Source: an uncultured Oscillospiraceae bacterium
GTDB lineage: Bacteria > Bacillota > Clostridia > Oscillospirales > Oscillospiraceae
NCBI GenBank assembly: GCA_934597165.1
Contig: CAKTQP010000041.1
Location: 1 to 17,794 of the forward strand
Length of the DNA stretch: 17,794 nucleotides
Direction of reading: 5' to 3'
Both the position numbers and the translations under genes were made by a program. The notes below the pieces were generated by a model. It saw nothing but the letters and a program-made list of their open reading frames with translations. It did not search any database and was not told the origin of the DNA. Shown here piece by piece: positions 14,508 through 17,794 of the stretch (position 1 is its first letter; the number at the start of each line of letters is the position of its first letter).

Positions 14508-14538
14508 TTGAATGGAATAGAATGAATGGTTTGTTTGC

Positions 14539-15219
14539 TTACATCACATAGAAGAAAACGCAGAAGAAATGGAGCAGACTGCCCAGCACCACGAACAGGT
14601 GGAAGATGGAGTGGACATAGCGCTTGTTTTTCTTCTTGCCGATCACGTAGAGCATGGCGCCGATGGTGTAGGCCACGCCGCCCAGCACCAGGAAGACGGT
14701 GCCGCCCAGGCCGATGGCTTGGGTCATGGGCTTCCAGGTCACCACCACGCACCAGCCCATGGCCAGGTAGCAGATCATGGAGAACACTTTGAAGCGCTCC
14801 ATGTCGATGGCAGTGAGGATGATACCGATGACCGCCGCGCCCCAGACCACGCCGAACAGCGTCCAACCCATCTTCGGATTGACGCCGCGCAAGGCACAGA
14901 GAGCCAAGGGGGTGTAGCTGCCGGCGATGAGCAGGTAGATGGTGCAGTGATCCAGCACCCGCAACACTTTTTTGCCCAGCACCAGGGGGCTGAGGCCGTG
15001 GTAGACACTGGAGATCGTGTAGAGCAGGATCATAGATGCACCAAAGATCGCACCCGTGACCACGCCCATGGGGTTATGCCCCCGTGCCGCAGCGACCACG
15101 CAGAGCACCGTAGCCACGATGCCCAACGCCACGCCGGCTGCGTGGGAAGCCATATTAAAAATTTCTTCCCCCCGTGTATAATCCGGTAAAATACGTTCTG
15201 ATAGTTTCTTGCGTTTCAA
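14539..15219 (-). CDS. trhA: Hemolysin III / TrhA-type membrane protein (PAQR superfamily)
   Basis: A 226-residue inner-membrane protein with about seven hydrophobic helices. Family signatures are SSVYHG (His74), LDHCTIYLLIAGSYTP (Asp90, His91) and HSIFHLF (His203, His207); the His and Asp residues form the zinc site of PAQR-like hydrolases. In Bacillus and E. coli such proteins have been linked to membrane-energy homeostasis; the haemolysin name is historical. The start is TTG 15219, decided by GGAGGT (15234-15229) 9 nt upstream and by the family N-terminus; no in-frame ATG fits. It has its own promoter (15309-15337) and an 80-nt leader, and no clear terminator separates it from the protease upstream, so read-through is possible. 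Confidence 0.93.
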   Translation of the reverse strand: MKRKKLSERILPDYTRGEEIFNMASHAAGVALGIVATVLCVVAAARGHNPMGVVTGAIFGASMILLYTISSVYHGLSPLVLGKKVLRVLDHCTIYLLIAGSYTPLALCALRGVNPKMGWTLFGVVWGAAVIGIILTAIDMERFKVFSMICYLAMGWCVVVTWKPMTQAIGLGGTVFLVLGGVAYTIGAMLYVIGKKKNKRYVHSIFHLFVVLGSLLHFFCVFFYVM

Positions 15220-15308
15220 CGTAACGTCACCTCCATGGGCAAGAAAGGGCGGTGCAGCGGCAGTTCGCGCAAAAGGTTAGCACTGCTCACCTTTCCTGCT
15301 TTGGAGAT

Positions 15309-15337
15309 ATTATATCCCCTTCTCCCCGTTTCGTCAA
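15309..15337 (-). promoter_or_regulatory. Promoter of trhA
   Basis: On the minus strand -35 TTGACG (15337-15332), a 17-nt spacer and a perfect -10 TATAAT (15314-15309). Start near 15302, leaving a leader of about 80 nt in which I see no recognised riboswitch. Confidence 0.8.
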
Positions 15338-15363
15338 CGGGTTTCTGTCCATTTCCAGAGGAT

Positions 15364-17595
15364 TTACTTTTTCACGATGACCGTCCGAGGGCTGGACCAG
15401 AGGGAATAGCTCCGCTTGCCGGAGACCGTCTGATAGGTGCGGATGCGGACGTAGTAGGTCTTCTTCTTTTTCAGCTTTTTAAGGACCGTTTTCGTACTTT
15501 TTCCCTTGGAAACAGTCACCGTCTTGGCCTTTTTGAACTGACTGGTCTGCCCGTACTGCACCTGATAACCAGACGCCTTGCTGTTCTTGCCCCAGGTCAC
15601 CGTCACCGTCCGTTTGCCGGTGTTTTTCGCACCGGACAGCTTGGGGGCAGCCAGATAGGTGACGGTCTTCGCCGCCGACGGGTCGGAGACGTTGGAGCCA
15701 GAGAGGGCGCGGATGCGGTACTGGTAGCGGACGCCGTTGACACAGGTGCTGTCCGCCCAGCGGGTGACCCAGCCCCCGTTGACCGTCTTCACCGTTGTCC
15801 ACTTGCCCTCGCCCTGCCGCCGTTCCACCTGATAACCGGCAGCGCCGGGGACGGTCTTCCAGGTCAAGGTGACGCCGGTCTTGTTCTGCGTTGCACTGGA
15901 CAACTTGGGGATGGCGAAGCGGATGGCAAAGTTCCGCCGCACGGTGCCCTGATAGGGCTCCAAGCCAGTGACCACTACGGTGCCCTGCCCCACAGCGTTG
16001 TTGTTCTCATAGGACACCTGATAGTACTGGTTCGGCACCTTCACTTCCCCCACCCAAACGGTCACGTCCGGCTTCTGGGCGGCGCCATCATAGACGCAAG
16101 AGGTGGGGAAGAGGGTGATCTCCCAGTCGTCGCAGCTGCGGGGCTTGGGGTGGAGCTGTCCGCTGTACTTGGCCAGGTTCACGCAGCCCCAGCCGTACCA
16201 ACCATCCTTCCCATCACTCCCCAGATCCACCGCGCAGGCCTTCAGCTCATCGTAGAGCTGCCCCACGCTGTAATCCGGGTGGAACAGCTTCACATAGGCC
16301 GCTGCTGCTGCCAGGTGGGGGGCTGCCATGGAGGTGCCCGTCTTGGCGCAGGTGCCGCCGCCTGCCGCCGCGCTGACCACGCTGACGCCGGGGGCTGCAA
16401 AGTCGATGCCGCTGCCGTAGTTGGAATTGCGCTTGTCAAAGTTCCCCGCCTTGTCCAGGGAGGAGACCGCGATGGTCTGGCTGTTGCAGGCCGGGTAGGT
16501 GCTGGCCACGTCCATCTGCCTGTTCCCCGCCGCGGTGACCACCGGGATGCCCGCTTCATAAGCCGCCGAAATGGCCGGGTCCAGGATGCCTCGGACGAAG
16601 ACGTTGGCGGTGCCGTTGTCCCAACCGGCGCTGATGTTGATGACCGACGCCTGCTGCAGCACGGCATAGTGGATGGCCGCCGCCATGAGGGTGGCGCTGG
16701 ACTTGCCGCTGCGGTTGAAGATGCGCAGGATGAGCAGCTGCACGCTGCTGGGGGTGCAGTCCGCCACGATGCCCGCCACGTGGGTGCCGTGTCCGGTGCC
16801 GTCATCCAGGTCGTCGCCGGAGAGGGAGTCGCTGGCGAAGCTGTAGCTGTTTTTGGAGATACGGCCGTCGGCGAAAAACTCATGGCTCTCGTCTACGCCG
16901 GTGTCCACTACGGCCACGGTGGCGGTAGTGGTCATGTCGCTGTCCTCCACTGCCTCCTTCAGCACGTCCATACCCATGTACGATGCGCCCCAGGAATAGG
17001 GCGTCCGCCCCTCGCCTGCGGTCTGCAACACCTCTTCCGCGTCTAAGATCTGATCCACGAAGCACCGGTCTGTCCCATACCGGTCGGATAAGGTCTCATA
17101 GGCCGCCTGGGCGTCCTCCTGGGTAGTGTACTGAAGGTAGTGCTGCCCGGTCTGGGCATCGTACAGCACCTCTTCCGCCCCACAGGTGGTGGAGAGGGAG
17201 GGGGTGCTGACCACCAGTCGTTTGGTCTGGTAGGGCGCGGTGACGATCACCGTCCCCTTCTTGGTCTGCTCTGCCTCATAGGGGGTGTCCTGGAAATAGT
17301 CCTGGGCTGCCTGGGCGGAATCCATGACCTGTTCCGCCTCTGTGTCCCGCAGCCCCAACGACTGTTCCAGGGTGGTCTCCTTCCCGTCCGCGGTCACTTT
17401 CTCCCCTTTGGGGTCGATGACCACCTGGTCGAAATAATCCTCTTCCCAGTAATCTCGGACGAGCTGAGACAGCTCTGACCCGTCTGTGATGGTGTCCGCC
17501 TGCTGCTGGAACGCCGCTGCGCCTTGGCTCCCCAAGGAAAGGGAGCACGCGACTGCCAACAGCAGACAACACACCTTCTTCCGTCTTTGTTTCAT
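15364..17595 (-). CDS. Secreted subtilisin-like serine protease (S8) with MBG-like and two Fn3 domains
   Basis: A 743-residue exported protease. Signal peptide: basic MKQRRKK, hydrophobic core to about 21, probable cleavage after AAA (about 28). A propeptide-like region (about 30-200) precedes the S8 domain (about 205-475) with catalytic Asp231 (VAVVDTG), His269 (GHGTHVAG), Ser422 (GTSMAAPH) and oxyanion Asn358 (TAAGN). An MBG-type Ig-like repeat follows (about 495-558), then two fibronectin type III domains (about 560-648 and 649-743), the last very basic. No LPXTG or transmembrane anchor is seen, so it is probably released or held to the wall by its basic C-terminal domain. The start has GAGGAG upstream and a clear promoter at 17639-17667. 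Substrate is unknown. Confidence 0.95.
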   Translation of the reverse strand: MKQRRKKVCCLLLAVACSLSLGSQGAAAFQQQADTITDGSELSQLVRDYWEEDYFDQVVIDPKGEKVTADGKETTLEQSLGLRDTEAEQVMDSAQAAQDYFQDTPYEAEQTKKGTVIVTAPYQTKRLVVSTPSLSTTCGAEEVLYDAQTGQHYLQYTTQEDAQAAYETLSDRYGTDRCFVDQILDAEEVLQTAGEGRTPYSWGASYMGMDVLKEAVEDSDMTTTATVAVVDTGVDESHEFFADGRISKNSYSFASDSLSGDDLDDGTGHGTHVAGIVADCTPSSVQLLILRIFNRSGKSSATLMAAAIHYAVLQQASVINISAGWDNGTANVFVRGILDPAISAAYEAGIPVVTAAGNRQMDVASTYPACNSQTIAVSSLDKAGNFDKRNSNYGSGIDFAAPGVSVVSAAAGGGTCAKTGTSMAAPHLAAAAAYVKLFHPDYSVGQLYDELKACAVDLGSDGKDGWYGWGCVNLAKYSGQLHPKPRSCDDWEITLFPTSCVYDGAAQKPDVTVWVGEVKVPNQYYQVSYENNNAVGQGTVVVTGLEPYQGTVRRNFAIRFAIPKLSSATQNKTGVTLTWKTVPGAAGYQVERRQGEGKWTTVKTVNGGWVTRWADSTCVNGVRYQYRIRALSGSNVSDPSAAKTVTYLAAPKLSGAKNTGKRTVTVTWGKNSKASGYQVQYGQTSQFKKAKTVTVSKGKSTKTVLKKLKKKKTYYVRIRTYQTVSGKRSYSLWSSPRTVIVKK

Positions 17596-17638
17596 GTATT
17601 TCTCCTCTTCTGTCGCAATTTGGTTTGAGATCTATTTT

Positions 17639-17667
17639 ATCATACCATAAACTGCCCTTTCCTTCAA
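17639..17667 (-). promoter_or_regulatory. Promoter of the S8 protease gene
   Basis: On the minus strand -35 TTGAAG (17667-17662), a 17-nt spacer and -10 TATGAT (17644-17639), with TG in extended position. Start near 17632, 37 nt before the ATG. Confidence 0.75.
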
Positions 17668-17677
17668 ATCCAGCCAG

Positions 17678-17719
17678 GGTATCTTGTAAATCCCATCGTG
17701 GTATCTTGCGCATCCCGTC
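17678..17719. repeat. Two 20-bp direct repeats, 22-bp period, between divergent promoters
   Basis: GGTATCTTGTAAATCCCATC (17678-17697) and GGTATCTTGCGCATCCCGTC (17700-17719) agree at 16 of 20 positions. A partial third copy, ATCTTGTGC, is at 17720-17728. The second copy contains the -35 of the rightward promoter, and the array begins 10 bp upstream of the protease -35. This looks like a tandem operator for a regulator that controls one or both genes. Confidence 0.45.
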
Positions 17720-17734
17720 ATCTTGTGCTACATT
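17706..17734 (+). promoter_or_regulatory. Promoter of the truncated right-edge gene
   Basis: TTGCGC (17706-17711), a 17-nt spacer and TACATT (17729-17734), with TG in extended -10 position. Start near 17741, 22 nt before the ATG. Confidence 0.55.
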
Positions 17735-17762
17735 GAAGTATGCTCAAAATCAGGAGGCGCCT

Positions 17763-17794
17763 ATGCAGTACACCGACATCACATCCCGCGCGTT
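17763..17794 (+). CDS. Start of a gene cut off by the window edge
   Basis: ATG 17763 is preceded by AGGAGG (17752-17757) at 5 nt and by a promoter. The readable residues are MQYTDITSRA, too few to identify the product. It is divergent from the protease gene and shares its intergenic region, including the direct repeats. Confidence 0.6.
   Translation, partial: MQYTDITSRA

Noticed and set aside
15235..17046. 603-residue open frame on the plus strand opposite the S8 protease
   Set aside because: The minus strand has a complete protease with catalytic triad and promoter; the plus-strand translation is Gly/Ala/Val-rich without motifs.

Overview
The window looks like chromosomal DNA of a gut-type, fairly GC-rich Clostridia (Oscillospiraceae/Ruminococcaceae-like Firmicute). 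This is an inference from strong AGGAGG-type ribosome binding sites, sigma-A promoters with extended -10 elements, a 140-residue clostridial flavodoxin, DUF2325/DUF3793/DUF6110-type small proteins, and a secreted S8 protease with clostridial MBG-like and Fn3 repeats. No rRNA, tRNA, CRISPR array, insertion sequence or prophage gene was seen.

Region 1 (about 1-3990, + strand) is a tight metal operon: an HMA metallochaperone, an AraC-type regulator, a small one-helix DUF6110-like membrane protein, and a P1B-type metal ATPase whose membrane motif is SCA instead of CPC/SPC. The combination resembles a ferrosome (fez) iron-storage locus. A strong promoter ends in a palindrome (168-185). A near-copy (4048-4063) precedes region 2 (4082-6209, + strand): DUF2325, DUF3793, flavodoxin and a ZinT-like lipoprotein, closed by a strong terminator. 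Flavodoxin replaces ferredoxin in iron starvation, so the shared palindrome suggests that regions 1 and 2 form one iron- or metal-responsive regulon, perhaps under a DtxR-type repressor.

Region 3 (6289-7690, - strand) holds an Ada-like zinc-binding protein of unknown role and a class I glutamine amidotransferase-like (gamma-Glu-GABA hydrolase family) gene. The latter's 5' leader carries a full intrinsic terminator, as an attenuator would.

Region 4 (7847-14509, + strand) is the most unusual part: a self-contained two-gene operon with its own promoter and terminator. It encodes an 1832-residue multidomain protein with a C-terminal STAND/AAA-type ATPase and a 339-residue partner ending in an RNxxAH motif typical of HEPN proteins. 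The genes overlap by 17 nt. I do not recognise it as a named system; it is a candidate undescribed conflict or signalling system.

Region 5 (14539-17667, - strand) has a hemolysin III/TrhA-type membrane protein and a secreted subtilisin-like protease, each with its own promoter. At the right edge a divergent promoter, flanked by 22-bp direct repeats, drives a gene cut off after about ten codons.
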